Assembly (NCBI RefSeq): GCF_004402235.1
Contig: NZ_SOFS01000043.1
Coordinates: 104,396-168,395, forward strand
Reading direction: 5' to 3'
DNA: 64,000 bases
DNA from: Cryobacterium glucosi
GTDB taxonomy: Bacteria; Actinomycetota; Actinomycetes; Actinomycetales; Microbacteriaceae
In this document: in pieces, positions 25,480 through 34,385 of the stretch
How positions within the stretch are numbered: the stretch's first letter is position 1
Layout: each line of letters starts with the position of its first letter
Notes under the pieces: generated by a model
Databases searched by the model: none
What the model saw: only the letters and a program-made list of their open reading frames with translations
What the model was told of the DNA's origin: nothing
Program-made: the position numbers and the translations under genes

Positions 25480-25948
25480 TTATTCTCGCGCCGCGCCACG
25501 CCACGGCTGGCATGGACATCGTGGGCTTCGAGGTGCGGGACCGGGCTGTCGGAGCTAGTCACCAGGGCGGTCCCCGAGCGCGTCGAAGCTTGTACTGATG
25601 ATGTTGTCCGGCCAGGCCGACGTGTCATCGACAAGCGGATTTGGAACGTCATCGACAATTCCAACCTAAACGCAGTTTGTGTTGGAGAGTGAACGACGAA
25701 TCAAAGTCGAGTTGGAACGAGATCTCAAATGCAAACGAGATAGGTGTACTAGGCAATCGAGAGAAGGCCCGTGCTCACATCCTGCCTGCAGCTCAAGCAA
25801 AATGCGTTTGTCGCGAGTGAGTCAACAGCACCCTAACTCCGTGAATCTACGGGATTCGCGGACCCTCGGCTGTGCTTCGAGCAGCCGGTTTCGACTACGG
25901 ATCAGGAGGTCGGGAGCGACGACCGCGTCTTGGCTCCAAGAAGGGCCG

Positions 25949-25968
25949 TGGCAACAAAATGGCAACAC
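25949..25968. repeat. Paired TGGCAACA motifs, right end
   Basis: TGGCAACA at 25949 and TGGCAACAC at 25960, the same 11-bp step and orientation as the pair at 22155-22174. The surrounding 23 bp match at 20 positions by my count. Confidence 0.6.
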
Positions 25969-26070
25969 TAGTACAAAAACCCAGTGATCGAGCGACGTCC
26001 GAGTTATCGAACTTCCGCGTAATTATGCGGTTCGTGAGCGTCGAAGAGTCCAGATGATTGCTCGGCCAGA

Positions 26071-26094
26071 GTTCAAATCCCACCGTCTCCGCAC
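26071..26094 (+). repeat. att direct repeat, right
   Basis: Identical 24-bp copy of 22063-22086, not part of a complete tRNA. It marks the original chromosome resuming after the island. Confidence 0.92.
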
Positions 26095-26101
26095 TGTAAG
26101 G

Positions 26102-26145
26102 CCCCCGAGATCCGCGTAATCACGCGGAAGTCCGGGGGTCTTCTT
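26102..26145. terminator. Native tRNA-Ser terminator, now also rarA terminator
   Basis: CCCCCG...CCGCGT / ACGCGG...CGGGGG two-step stem followed by TCTTCTT. It directly follows the right att repeat, so before integration it would have ended the tRNA-Ser transcript. It now separates the island from convergent rarA. Confidence 0.75.
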
Positions 26146-26156
26146 CATCGCCCGGA

Positions 26157-27479
26157 TTAGTCGGGGTCGGATTCGGGAGTACGGCCACTGGCGGCACCGT
26201 CCCGGAGCTGGGCCCAGTGGCGAAGCCGTGCGGAAATGGCTCGCTCATATCCCTCGGCGGAGGGTTCGTAGAAGGTCTGTCGGGGTATGCCCTCTGGGAA
26301 GAAGTTCGCGCCTGAGAACCCGTTCTCGGTGTCCGGGTCGTACTGATAGCCCTCGCCGTACCCGAGATCTTTCATGAGGCGGGTTGGGGCATTGAGGATG
26401 TGCGCGGGCGGCATCAGCGATCCGGTCCGCTTCGCGGCGGCGCGGGCCTTGTTGAATCCGCGATACACGCCGATCGACTTCGGCGCGGTTGCCAGGTAGA
26501 TGACGGCCTGCGCGAGTGCGAGTTCTCCCTCTGGTGAACCGAGGCGGTCATAGACGTCCCAGGCGGCGAGGGCCTGTTGAACGGCGTTCGGGTCAGCCAT
26601 GCCGATGTCCTCGGTGGCGAATCGGGTGATGCGGCGGGCGATGAACAGGGGGTCTTCACCGCCGTCGAGCATCCGTGCCAACCAGTACAGGGCTGCGTCT
26701 GGGTCGGAGCCGCGCATCGACTTGTGGAGAGCGGAGATGAGGTTGTAGTGGCCTTCCTGCGCTTTGTCGTATAGCGGTGCCCGTCTCTGCACGGCGGCCG
26801 CGAGGGCTGCCGGGTCGACGGGTGCGGGCAGGGCGTGTACCTGCTCGATCATGTTCAGCAGGTACCGGCCGTCACCGTCCGCCATCGCGATCAAAGCCTG
26901 ACGCGCCTCATCGGTCAGCGGTAGCGGCTGACCGATGAGCGTTTCGGCTCGGGTGATGAGGGTGCTGAGTGCAACGTCGTCGAGGCGCTTCAGAACGAAG
27001 ACCTGGGTGCGGGAGAGCAGTGCTCCGTTGAGTTCGAAGCTGGGGTTCTCCGTGGTCGCGCCAACGAGGATGACGGTACCGTCTTCGACGTAGGGAAGGA
27101 ACGAGTCCTGCTGGGCGCGGTTGAAACGGTGGATCTCGTCGACGAACAGCAGCGTGCCTTGACCGACCTCGCGCCGGCGCCGCGCTGCTTGAAACACTTT
27201 TCGAAGGTCGGCGACGCCGGCGAAGGTGGCAGAAAGGGGTTCGAACGCGAGGTTGGTCTGCTCGGCGAGAAGCCGCGCGATCGTGGTCTTGCCGCACCCG
27301 GGTGGCCCCCAGAGCACCATCGACATGAGTCTCTGTGCGTTGACCATTCGCCCGATCGGTGCGTCCGCCCCAAGAACATGGCCCTGCCCGATGACGTCGT
27401 TCAGGGTGCGCGGCCGGAGCCGATCAGCCAGCGGCCGTGACTCGTCGTCGATGTCGAAGAGAGACGGTGCCTCGCTCAC
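26157..27479 (-). CDS. rarA: Replication-associated recombination protein A (AAA+ ATPase)
   Basis: 440 aa. RarA/MgsA acts at stalled replication forks. The AAA+ core has Walker A GPPGCGKTT (about residue 58), Walker B LLFVDEIHRFN, sensor 1 GATTENPSFEL and the arginine-finger region. The C-terminal tetramerisation domain includes the conserved GSDPDAALYWLARMLDGGED, ITRFATEDIGMADP and YQYDPD. GTG start at 27479; no strong ribosome site. It is chromosomal, just outside the island. Confidence 0.95.
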   Translation of the reverse strand: MSEAPSLFDIDDESRPLADRLRPRTLNDVIGQGHVLGADAPIGRMVNAQRLMSMVLWGPPGCGKTTIARLLAEQTNLAFEPLSATFAGVADLRKVFQAARRRREVGQGTLLFVDEIHRFNRAQQDSFLPYVEDGTVILVGATTENPSFELNGALLSRTQVFVLKRLDDVALSTLITRAETLIGQPLPLTDEARQALIAMADGDGRYLLNMIEQVHALPAPVDPAALAAAVQRRAPLYDKAQEGHYNLISALHKSMRGSDPDAALYWLARMLDGGEDPLFIARRITRFATEDIGMADPNAVQQALAAWDVYDRLGSPEGELALAQAVIYLATAPKSIGVYRGFNKARAAAKRTGSLMPPAHILNAPTRLMKDLGYGEGYQYDPDTENGFSGANFFPEGIPRQTFYEPSAEGYERAISARLRHWAQLRDGAASGRTPESDPD

Positions 27480-27561
27480 GACTGCCGCTTGTCAAAATAG
27501 TGACCGCTCGTGATCGTGCCGACGCTAGGGGTGTGCTGCTGCAGCTGCCCGCGCGAGAGCG

Positions 27562-27951
27562 TCACAGTCCGCTCCGGTGGCCGAACAGTTCGGGATCGAC
27601 CGGGCGTTTTGCGCGTGGCAGATTCTCGACCACGAGGAGGTAGGACTCGGTGACGAGATCGTCGATGAGAGACTCGTGCAGGTCTCCGCCTGGATTCAAG
27701 GTGATCCAGTGCTGCTTGTTCATGTGGTAGCCCGGCGTGATGTCCTTGTGCTGCTGGCGGAGAGCTCGGCTGTCTTCCGGGTCCGCCTTGACGATCACGA
27801 TCGATTCACCAGTAATTTCGGTGATCAGCATGAAGACCTTTCCACGGACTTTGAATACCTCCCAGTCGGGTCCGAAGGGGTACTCGAGCTCCGCGCCGGG
27901 AAGCTCCCCGACACGCTCTCGGGCGTGCTGCTGGAGTGTGTCGCCCTGCAT
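27562..27951 (-). CDS. MmcQ/YjbR family protein
   Basis: 129 aa, normal length. Family features: LEYPFGPDWEVFKVRGKVFM, GESIVIVKADPEDS, PGYHMNKQHWITL, and DLVTESYLLV near the C-terminus. The fold is CyaY-like; some members bind DNA, but the biological role is not settled. Ribosome site AGGAGG before ATG 27951. Divergent from a TetR gene, which may control it through the short region 27952-28038. Confidence 0.92.
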   Translation of the reverse strand: MQGDTLQQHARERVGELPGAELEYPFGPDWEVFKVRGKVFMLITEITGESIVIVKADPEDSRALRQQHKDITPGYHMNKQHWITLNPGGDLHESLIDDLVTESYLLVVENLPRAKRPVDPELFGHRSGL

Positions 27952-27994
27952 GTCGTCCTCCTGGGGTCACTGCCCGTTTCTGGGATATCTGAAT

Positions 27995-28006
27995 CTGCGT
28001 ACAATG
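27995..28006. promoter_or_regulatory. Small palindrome in the yjbR / tetR divergent region
   Basis: GTACAATGGTAC: GTAC arms on a 4-bp centre, containing TACAAT as a possible -10. A candidate site for the adjacent TetR protein. Confidence 0.3.
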
Positions 28007-28038
28007 GTACATACTTTATCCGGCATCGAGGAGGTCGC

Positions 28039-28647
28039 GTGAGGAAGGGCAAGCCGAATGACCCGGAGCGCCGAACCCGGATCCTTCGGGCAGCACTGGA
28101 GGTCATCGCGTCAGAAGGCGTGCACGCGGCGTCATATCGACGCATCGCCGTGCAGGCCGGCGTGCCGCTCGGGTCCACGACGTACTATTTCGCCGACCTG
28201 GAGACGTTGATCGTCAGCGCGTTCGAGACCTTGAGAGACGGACTCGAACCGCGATACGCGGCCCCGATGCGCGACGCCCGTCTCGACACTGATGTCGTTG
28301 ACGCGCTCGTGGCCGCCACGTGCGGGTCGACAGCTCCAACGCTCACGGACATCCGCTTGTATGAGGAGATGCACCTTTACGGCGCGCGCAGTCCCCGGGT
28401 TGCGGAAGTCCTCCGCGACCTCCAAGAGGAGTCCCTCATGGTTCTTCGCCGCTCTCTGCCTGATGGCACGGCCCGTGCTGTCGACGCCCTCATGTGGGGG
28501 TGGTGGAGCTACCGGGCACTCCACCCCGGCGATCCGCTCGATCAGGGCATGGTGCGCAGCGCCTATCGAGCTCTGGTCGATATAGCCGTCACCCGCATGG
28601 AGCGCGGCGACCGGCGAGGAGTAGCCGAGAGCACCCCCGGCGTCTAA
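28039..28647 (+). CDS. TetR family regulator
   Basis: 202 aa. HTH residues about 10-55 (RILRAALEVIASEGVHAASY, AVQAGVPLGSTTYYFADLE), then an effector domain (LYEEMHLYGARSPRVAEVL). GTG 28039 with GAGGAG upstream is preferred over the longer open frame from 27577, which would read antisense into the YjbR gene. It is divergent from that gene and overlaps the stop codon of the convergent quinone oxidoreductase. Confidence 0.88.
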   Translation: MRKGKPNDPERRTRILRAALEVIASEGVHAASYRRIAVQAGVPLGSTTYYFADLETLIVSAFETLRDGLEPRYAAPMRDARLDTDVVDALVAATCGSTAPTLTDIRLYEEMHLYGARSPRVAEVLRDLQEESLMVLRRSLPDGTARAVDALMWGWWSYRALHPGDPLDQGMVRSAYRALVDIAVTRMERGDRRGVAESTPGV

Positions 28648-29621
28648 CGGCGGGGGTGCACCGTGAGAACGGTCTTTCCGACAGCCCGTCGTTCATCCAG
28701 GGCGGCGACCGCTTCGGCGGCCTCCTCGAATGCCACCACCTCGTGGATCACCGGGGCGAGCGCGCCTCGAGCGACGACCGGTGCCAGGCGTTCCCATTGG
28801 GCCGTAAGCGAGACGGAGCAGGTCGGCATCAGTCCCTCCCACGCGACGCCGATGATGGTCGTGTTGTTCAGGAGCAGGCGGTTCACCTTCACGGTGGGGA
28901 TGCTGCCGCCCGTGAAACCGAGAACGAGGAGCCGCCCGCGGGTCGCCAGCGCACGCAGCGAGTCGGTGAACCGTTCGCCACCGACAGGATCGAGCACCAT
29001 GTCCACCCCGCGGCCGTTCGTGATTCTGCGAGTCTCGCTCAGGAAGTCGTGAGGCCGGATGACGTGGTCTGCCCCGACGTCTCGCGCCAGTTGCGCCTTT
29101 TCCGGCGTGGAGACGACGGCGATGACCTCGGCGCCGCGCAGCTTCGCCTGTTGGGTGAGTGCGACTCCGAGACCGCCCGCGGCGCCATGGATGAGCACCG
29201 TCTCGCCCGCACGGAGATTGCCGCGTTCCCCCAGGGCGAATTCTGCGCTCAGGACGTTGATGGGCATGGCCGCCGCCGCGATGAAGTCGATCTCATCCGG
29301 AAGGGGCAGGACGCGATCCGCAGGCGTGACCACAAAGTCTGCGAACGCGCCAGAACCGGCAACGCCGAGAACGCGGTCGCCGGCCGTGAATCCCGAGTCG
29401 GCATCGGCGTCGACGACGATCCCGGAGAACTCGCTCCCAATTGTGAACGGAACCGGGACGCGCAGCTGGTACTCGCCCCGAGATTGCAGCACATCCGGGT
29501 AGGCGATCCCTGCGGCATGAACCTCTACGAGCACTTCGCCTCGTGCGCGGACGGGAATCGGGATCGTGTGTGTTTCGAGTAGCCGGGGTCCACCGTGTGT
29601 GGTGTTCCGCACTGCCCGCAT
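28644..29621 (-). CDS. Zinc-free medium-chain dehydrogenase (NADPH:quinone oxidoreductase type)
   Basis: About 325 aa. N-terminal GroES-like domain (GEVLVEVHAAGIAYPDVLQS, no catalytic Cys), then a Rossmann domain with AGETVLIHGAAGGLGVALTQ (AAxxGxG) and GADHVIRP. Such enzymes reduce quinones or enones with NADPH. No zinc ligands are present. The start is uncertain: ATG 29621 fits the family start MRAVRNTTHGGP; ATG 29642 and 29654 are alternatives without ribosome sites. The stop overlaps that of the convergent TetR gene by 2 bp. Confidence 0.87.
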   Translation of the reverse strand: MRAVRNTTHGGPRLLETHTIPIPVRARGEVLVEVHAAGIAYPDVLQSRGEYQLRVPVPFTIGSEFSGIVVDADADSGFTAGDRVLGVAGSGAFADFVVTPADRVLPLPDEIDFIAAAAMPINVLSAEFALGERGNLRAGETVLIHGAAGGLGVALTQQAKLRGAEVIAVVSTPEKAQLARDVGADHVIRPHDFLSETRRITNGRGVDMVLDPVGGERFTDSLRALATRGRLLVLGFTGGSIPTVKVNRLLLNNTTIIGVAWEGLMPTCSVSLTAQWERLAPVVARGALAPVIHEVVAFEEAAEAVAALDERRAVGKTVLTVHPRR

Positions 29622-29790
29622 TGTCGTCGCACGTGAGTTCATACGTTCAATCATGCCGACAAGTGACTTTGCGTCGGCCGCCAGACCTGGGATCTTCCGC
29701 GCGCCAACAGAGCCCGGGGCGAAAGTCATCCCTGGAGCGGCACGGCGCCAGCGGTGACAGCCCCGAGAATTCAGGCGCCAGATTGGTGAA

Positions 29791-30264
29791 TCAGCGCGAT
29801 CCACCTGCGTCGACTCGACGCAGTTGCGTACCCACGATCAGAAAGAAGGCCCCGAGTCCGCCGGCGAAGGCGCTGACCCCGTAGGCGAGCACGGACGTCA
29901 GCAGCGAGGTGCGCAGCGATGCCCCTGTTGAAAGCGCCGCGCTCTGTTTGCGCAGCTCGACTGCCTCGTCGCTGGTCGCGTCAAGGCCTCTCAGGGCCGC
30001 ACTGATATCGGCGAATGTGCGCCCACCCGCTCCGCGCTCAGCATTGTTCTTGATGACGATCGCCTCGACGTAGGCCGTCACCGGCCCCTGCACCGTCTTG
30101 CCCGCGAGAATGGGCGCGTTGCAGGGTACTGTGATCTTTTCATCGCGCAGCTGCTTCGTGACCGTGAGCCACGCACCTGCTCCGACGGCGACGAAAAGCG
30201 AACCGGCCGCAATGGTAAGACCTGCGGTGCGGCGAAGGGCGATTGCAGTGGGCAACGACGACAT
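29791..30264 (-). CDS. Two-helix membrane protein of the LigA-misannotated actinobacterial family
   Basis: 157 aa. Membrane segments at about residues 14-34 and 118-145 flank an extracytoplasmic region with LRDEKITVPCNAPILAGKTV and GPVTAYVEA. Database relatives are often called aromatic ring-opening dioxygenase LigA, which this membrane architecture does not support. Function unknown. Ribosome site AAAGGA before ATG 30264. It stands alone between quinone oxidoreductase and pgi. Confidence 0.8.
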   Translation of the reverse strand: MSSLPTAIALRRTAGLTIAAGSLFVAVGAGAWLTVTKQLRDEKITVPCNAPILAGKTVQGPVTAYVEAIVIKNNAERGAGGRTFADISAALRGLDATSDEAVELRKQSAALSTGASLRTSLLTSVLAYGVSAFAGGLGAFFLIVGTQLRRVDAGGSR

Positions 30265-30508
30265 CGATCATCCTTTCGTGAAGCGGAACACTCGAGTGTC
30301 ACACAGTTCTGCATGCCGACTCCAGATGAAACTCGCTTGTGACGTGAGATCCGATTGCACCGAGCCCGCCGCCCGTCCCTGCTGCGTTCTGGTTGAACCG
30401 GTTGGCGTTAGACGGTCGCCGAACACGGCCATAGGCTGGTAAGCGGTCCGCCTCGCTGAACTGCGGGAGTCGCGGGCGGTTTGCTGATCCATTGTCCAGG
30501 AGGAATCC

Positions 30509-32236
30509 ATGACCGAATTCGCCCCCGTTGATCCCACGTCTACCGACGCTTGGAGTCAGCTCGCCGGCATCGCCGAGGGATTCTCGCCTGATCTCCGCGA
30601 GTGGTTCGCCACCGACCCGGGACGAGCTGGTCGCTACACCTTGCAGGCCGGCGACCTCACGGTCGACCTGTCGAAGAATCTCCTGACCGAAGAGATCCTG
30701 GCCCACCTCGTGCAGCTCGCGAAGGACGTCGACGTCTCAGGCCGGTTCAACGCCATGATCACCGGCGAGCACATCAACGTCACCGAAGACCGTGCGGTTC
30801 TCCACACGGCGCTCCGCCGCCCGAAGAATGGCGCAGACCTCGTGCCGCCGACCGGCTTCGTCGTCGACGGTGCGGATGTCGACGCCGACGTCCACGCCAC
30901 ACTCGACAAGGTCTACGCATTCGCCGACAAGGTGAGGTCCGGCGCGTGGACCGGTATAACGGGCAAGGCCATTAAGACTGTCGTCAACATCGGGATCGGC
31001 GGGTCCGACCTCGGCCCCGTCATGGTCTACGAAGCGTTGAAACCGTATGTGCAGGCGGGCCTCGAGTGCCGCTTCGTCTCGAACATCGACCCGACGGATG
31101 TCTACGAGAAGACGGCGAACCTGGACCCGGAGACCACCCTTTTCATTGTCGCGTCCAAGACGTTCGGTACCCTCGAGACCCTCACGAACGCCCGGTTGGC
31201 ACGCGAGTGGCTCTGGAACCAGCTCCTCGCCTCCGGCGCCATCGAGGACACTGACGCCGCCCGTGCTGCGGCCGTCGCCAAGCACTTCGTCGCCGTGTCG
31301 ACCGCCCTCGACAAGGTCGCCGCATTCGGCATCGATCCCGAGAACGCCTTTGGATTCTGGGACTGGGTCGGCGGCCGTTTCTCGATCGACTCCGCCATCG
31401 GCACGTCCGTGGTCGTCGCCATCGGCCCGGACAACTGGCGCGAATTCCTGTCCGGTTTCCACACCATCGATGAGCACATGCGCACGGCGCCCCTCGAGCA
31501 GAACGTCCCGGTCCTGATGGGTCTTCTCAACGTCTGGTACTCCAACTTCCTCAAGGCCCAGAGCCATGCTGTGCTCCCATACGCCCAGTACCTCCACCGC
31601 TTCCCGGCGTACCTCCAGCAGCTCACCATGGAATCGAACGGAAAGAGCGTCCGCTGGGACGGGACAAGCGTCACGACCGACACCGGTGAGATCTTCTGGG
31701 GCGAACCGGGCACGAACGGACAGCACGCCTTCTACCAGCTCATCCACCAGGGCACGCGCCTGGTCCCCGCGGACTTCATCGCGGTCGCGAATCCCGCCCA
31801 CCCGTTGAAAGATGAGACGGGCGACGGCGCCGCCGTCGAGCCAGGACAGGACGTCCACGGGCTGTTCATGGCGAACTTCTTCGCCCAGACGAAGGCGCTC
31901 GCCTTCGGGAAGACGGCCGCGGAGGTTCGTGCAGAAGGCACGGACGAGTCCGTGGTGCCGGCCCGCTCGTTCAGCGGGAACCGTCCGACGACGTCGATCC
32001 TCGCGCCGGCCCTCACGCCGAGCGTCGTCGGCCAGCTCATCGCGCTCTACGAGCACATCGTGTTCACCGAAGGCACGATCTGGGGCATCGATTCGTTCGA
32101 CCAGTGGGGCGTCGAACTGGGCAAGCAGCTTGCGCTTCAGGTCGCTCCCGCCGTCGACGGGGATGCGGACGCACTCGCAGCCCAGGACTCCTCGACGAAG
32201 GCCCTGATCTCGAAGTACCTCGAGCTGCGCAACTGA
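30509..32236 (+). CDS. pgi: Glucose-6-phosphate isomerase
   Basis: 575 aa, a long-form PGI. It interconverts glucose-6-phosphate and fructose-6-phosphate. Signatures: [18 protein letters not shown] (about residue 163), [28 protein letters not shown], and the catalytic region near [16 protein letters not shown] and [17 protein letters not shown]-terminal signature [14 protein letters not shown]. Strong AGGAGG before ATG 30509. It converges on arr across a 14-bp stem hairpin. Confidence 0.97.
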   Translation: MTEFAPVDPTSTDAWSQLAGIAEGFSPDLREWFATDPGRAGRYTLQAGDLTVDLSKNLLTEEILAHLVQLAKDVDVSGRFNAMITGEHINVTEDRAVLHTALRRPKNGADLVPPTGFVVDGADVDADVHATLDKVYAFADKVRSGAWTGITGKAIKTVVNIGIGGSDLGPVMVYEALKPYVQAGLECRFVSNIDPTDVYEKTANLDPETTLFIVASKTFGTLETLTNARLAREWLWNQLLASGAIEDTDAARAAAVAKHFVAVSTALDKVAAFGIDPENAFGFWDWVGGRFSIDSAIGTSVVVAIGPDNWREFLSGFHTIDEHMRTAPLEQNVPVLMGLLNVWYSNFLKAQSHAVLPYAQYLHRFPAYLQQLTMESNGKSVRWDGTSVTTDTGEIFWGEPGTNGQHAFYQLIHQGTRLVPADFIAVANPAHPLKDETGDGAAVEPGQDVHGLFMANFFAQTKALAFGKTAAEVRAEGTDESVVPARSFSGNRPTTSILAPALTPSVVGQLIALYEHIVFTEGTIWGIDSFDQWGVELGKQLALQVAPAVDGDADALAAQDSSTKALISKYLELRN

Positions 32237-32241
32237 CGCCG

Positions 32242-32274
32242 ACCGGGTACGTCACGCATGGTGACGTACCCGGT
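32242..32274. terminator. Bidirectional hairpin, pgi / arr
   Basis: Perfect 14-bp stem ACCGGGTACGTCAC / GTGACGTACCCGGT with loop GCATG, between converging genes. Confidence 0.75.
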
Positions 32275-32292
32275 AGGGGTCTCCGGTCGCTC

Positions 32293-32721
32293 CTAGTCGT
32301 AGATGACCGCGAGACCCTGGCGCTTGAGTTCGGCGAGACCGTCGCGCATGGCCTGGAGCCGGTCGGGGGAGTGCCCTGTCCAGTCCTCGAGTTCGCCGAC
32401 GATCGTGACCGGCTCCGTGGTGCGGTACGACAGGGTCGGGTTCCCGGGGAACTTCTTGTCCGTCACGTTGGGGTCGTCTTCGAGGGCACCCGTCGGTTCG
32501 ACGATGTAGATCCGGCCGCGGCCGTCTCCGGCCGCGAGCTCGGCCCCCCACGTCGCGGCATCCAGGGTCGCCGTCAGGTAGACGTAGTTCGTCGTCCGTC
32601 CCGCTTCGAAGTTGGACCCGCGCCCGGGCACCAACAGGTCCCCCACGGCCAGGTCGGCTTTCGTGCCGTGAAAGAGGGCCCCCGATTCGTGGACTTCGAA
32701 TGGTGTGGGTTCGTTTGTCAT
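32293..32721 (-). CDS. arr: NAD+--rifampin ADP-ribosyltransferase
   Basis: 142 aa, normal Arr length. It inactivates rifampin by ADP-ribosylation. Features: FEVHESGALFHGTKADLAVG (the family His), DLLVPGRGSNFE, YVYLTATLDAATWGAELA, and RIYIVEPTGALEDDPNVTDK. Start ATG 32721 has GGGAG well spaced upstream; GTG 32727 is an alternative. Arr genes are common chromosomal genes in actinobacteria, and no mobile element is attached here, so it is probably intrinsic. Confidence 0.95.
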   Translation of the reverse strand: MTNEPTPFEVHESGALFHGTKADLAVGDLLVPGRGSNFEAGRTTNYVYLTATLDAATWGAELAAGDGRGRIYIVEPTGALEDDPNVTDKKFPGNPTLSYRTTEPVTIVGELEDWTGHSPDRLQAMRDGLAELKRQGLAVIYD

Positions 32722-32784
32722 GCGCACTCCCTGAAAGGTCGATTCACGATCGTACCCGGCCGACCCCGTGCGAGAACAGGGCGG

Positions 32785-33612
32785 TCAGGCGAACGTCCGG
32801 ATGGCGCTCACCCGCAGGAGGTCGAGCCTGGCAGCATCCGTTGAGCCAGGAACCACCGTGTACACGACGATCTTCAGGTCACTCCCGGGCGCCGCAAGGA
32901 CATCGCAATCGAAGGTGATCGGGCCGACGAGAGCGTTCTGCACGGTCTTGCGGGACTCGCGGTGTTCCCCGAACGTCGCCGAACTCCATAACCGTTCGAA
33001 CTCCTCCGAGGTCGCGCGCAGGTCGGCGATGAGTTCAGAGAGCGCGGTGTCGTCCGGGTACCGGGTCGAGGCCACGTGAACATCGGCGACGAGGTCCCGA
33101 TGGAACTCAACGAGGTGCTCCGGGCTGTGCTCGACGAACGACGGGCCCCCGGCGAACCGGTTCCAGAGCAGGTTGGAACCGCGTCCCGCCGCCGGAGCCT
33201 CACCGAACAAGGTCAGCCAGAGGTCGTTGACCAGCAGGGCATCCCAGGCGGCAGAGAAGACCGCAACGGGGACTTCACTGAGCCGGTCGACGATGTGCCG
33301 AACTCCCGGCGTCACGTGCCGGGGGACCATGGTCTTCGTCGGCACCGCTACCCTGCCGATGCGGAACAGGTGGTCCCGTTCGTCGTTGGTGAGTCGAAGC
33401 GCGCGGGCGAGCGACCCGAGCACCTGCGGTGACGGATGCGTGGCGCGGCCCTGCTCGAGACGAACGACGTAGTCGACGCTGAGGTTGGCGAGCATCGCGA
33501 GCTCCTCGCGGCGCAGCCCGGGCGAGCGTCGGTCTCCACCGGACGGCAAACCCGCCTCAACGGGAGAGATCCGGTCGCGCCACGCGCGAAGCAGGGAAGC
33601 GAGTTCTGGCAT
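32785..33612 (-). CDS. XRE regulator with MmyB-like ligand domain
   Basis: 275 aa. N-terminal helix-turn-helix (LASLLRAWRDRISPVEAGLP, SPGLRREELAMLANLSVDYV, VRLEQGR) and C-terminal MmyB-like PAS-type domain (VFSAAWDALLVNDLWLTLFG). ATG 33612 chosen as the family start; the frame is open farther upstream. It is divergent from an SDR gene, a frequent actinobacterial XRE-SDR pairing in which the regulator controls the reductase. Confidence 0.9.
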   Translation of the reverse strand: MPELASLLRAWRDRISPVEAGLPSGGDRRSPGLRREELAMLANLSVDYVVRLEQGRATHPSPQVLGSLARALRLTNDERDHLFRIGRVAVPTKTMVPRHVTPGVRHIVDRLSEVPVAVFSAAWDALLVNDLWLTLFGEAPAAGRGSNLLWNRFAGGPSFVEHSPEHLVEFHRDLVADVHVASTRYPDDTALSELIADLRATSEEFERLWSSATFGEHRESRKTVQNALVGPITFDCDVLAAPGSDLKIVVYTVVPGSTDAARLDLLRVSAIRTFA

Positions 33613-33647
33613 GGCTCCACTCTGCCCTTCCCGGCTGGGCAGCGGGT

Positions 33648-33657
33648 GGTACTGGCA
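33648..33657. promoter_or_regulatory. GGTACTGGCA element, copy 1
   Basis: The 10-mer GGTACTGGCA lies between XRE gene 1 and its divergent SDR. The same 10-mer recurs at 34386, upstream of XRE gene 2. A candidate binding site for the MmyB-like regulators. Confidence 0.4.
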
Positions 33658-33697
33658 ATCCCAGCAAGTGTCGCGGGCACGCCCGCAGGCTGGAATC

Positions 33698-34378
33698 ATG
33701 ACAACAACACTCATCACCGGTGCCAACAAGGGCCTCGGACTCGAAACCGCCCGCCGCCTCCTCCGGGCCGGACACACCGTCTATGCCGGCATGCGCGACA
33801 CGGCCAACGGCACGGATGCTGCGGCTCTCGGCGCCCACGTCCTGCAGCTGGACGTCACGGACGACGAGTCCGTCGCATCCGCGATCGCCTCACTACCCGA
33901 GCTGGACGTTCTGATCAACAACGCCGGGATCGTCGGCTCGCACGCCGGAGTCGACGAATTCGGTGCGGACGACCTGGCCGCGGTCTTCGACACCAACGTG
34001 TACTCGATCGTCCGCGTCACCCGGGCCGCCCTGCCGCTGCTCAGAGCGTCCGGCAACGCCCGGATCGTCAACGTCGCCAGTGGGCTCGGGTTCCCGCGTT
34101 TTGTCACAGACCCCGCCCGCGTCGAATCGACGATCACCGGCCTCGGCTACATGACGTCCAAGGCCGCGGTGATCATGCTCACCCTGCAATACAGCAAAAT
34201 GCTGCCGTCGATGCGGGTGAACACGATCGATCCGGGCTACACGTCCACCGATCTCAACGGTCACAGCGGGCCGCAGACCGTATCCGAGGGCACGGATGCT
34301 GCGGTGGCGATGGCGACGATCGGTCACGACGGTCCGACCGGAACGTTCAGCGACCGTGACGGTCTCATCGCCTACTGA
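33698..34378 (+). CDS. SDR family oxidoreductase (classical)
   Basis: 226 aa. TTTLITGANKGLGLETARRL (TGxxxGxG), NNAGIVG, catalytic Ser at NVASG and YMTSKAA (YxxxK), PGYTSTDLNGH. NAD(P)-dependent reductase of an unknown carbonyl. ATG 33698 is chosen; the frame extends upstream to 33485 antisense to the XRE gene. Divergent from XRE gene 1, and likely its target. Confidence 0.92.
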   Translation: MTTTLITGANKGLGLETARRLLRAGHTVYAGMRDTANGTDAAALGAHVLQLDVTDDESVASAIASLPELDVLINNAGIVGSHAGVDEFGADDLAAVFDTNVYSIVRVTRAALPLLRASGNARIVNVASGLGFPRFVTDPARVESTITGLGYMTSKAAVIMLTLQYSKMLPSMRVNTIDPGYTSTDLNGHSGPQTVSEGTDAAVAMATIGHDGPTGTFSDRDGLIAY

Positions 34379-34385
34379 CGTTCCG

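Larger units (their letters stand above)
22063..26094. mobile_element. Small integrated island in tRNA-Ser(GCU), integrase degraded
   Basis: About 4 kb between 24-bp direct repeats. Contents in order: replacement tRNA terminator, paired TGGCAACA motifs, integrase C-terminal remnant, an unrecognised coding remnant, SDR, esterase, TetR regulator, a gene-poor AT-richer end, and a second pair of TGGCAACA motifs. With the integrase truncated it should be unable to excise by itself. Cargo is metabolic (SDR plus esterase with a local regulator). Confidence 0.8.
25480..26156. other. Gene-poor right end of the island
   Basis: About 680 bp with no convincing gene; AT-richer from about 25660. It holds the paired TGGCAACA motifs (25949-25968), palindrome CCGCGTAATTATGCGG (26015-26030), the right att repeat and the native tRNA terminator. 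Short open frames here (for example 25679-25987) have no coding features. Confidence 0.7.

Noticed and set aside
25679..25987. Possible small gene at the right end of the island
   Set aside because: No ribosome site, poor codon use and no recognisable domain; it covers the TGGCAACA motifs.
26071..26094. Second tRNA-Ser gene at the right att
   Set aside because: Only the 3' 21 nt of a tRNA are present; upstream sequence does not fold into D or anticodon arms.
27577..28038. N-terminal extension of the TetR protein at 28039
   Set aside because: It is antisense to the MmcQ/YjbR gene; a ribosome site and HTH-family start support GTG 28039.
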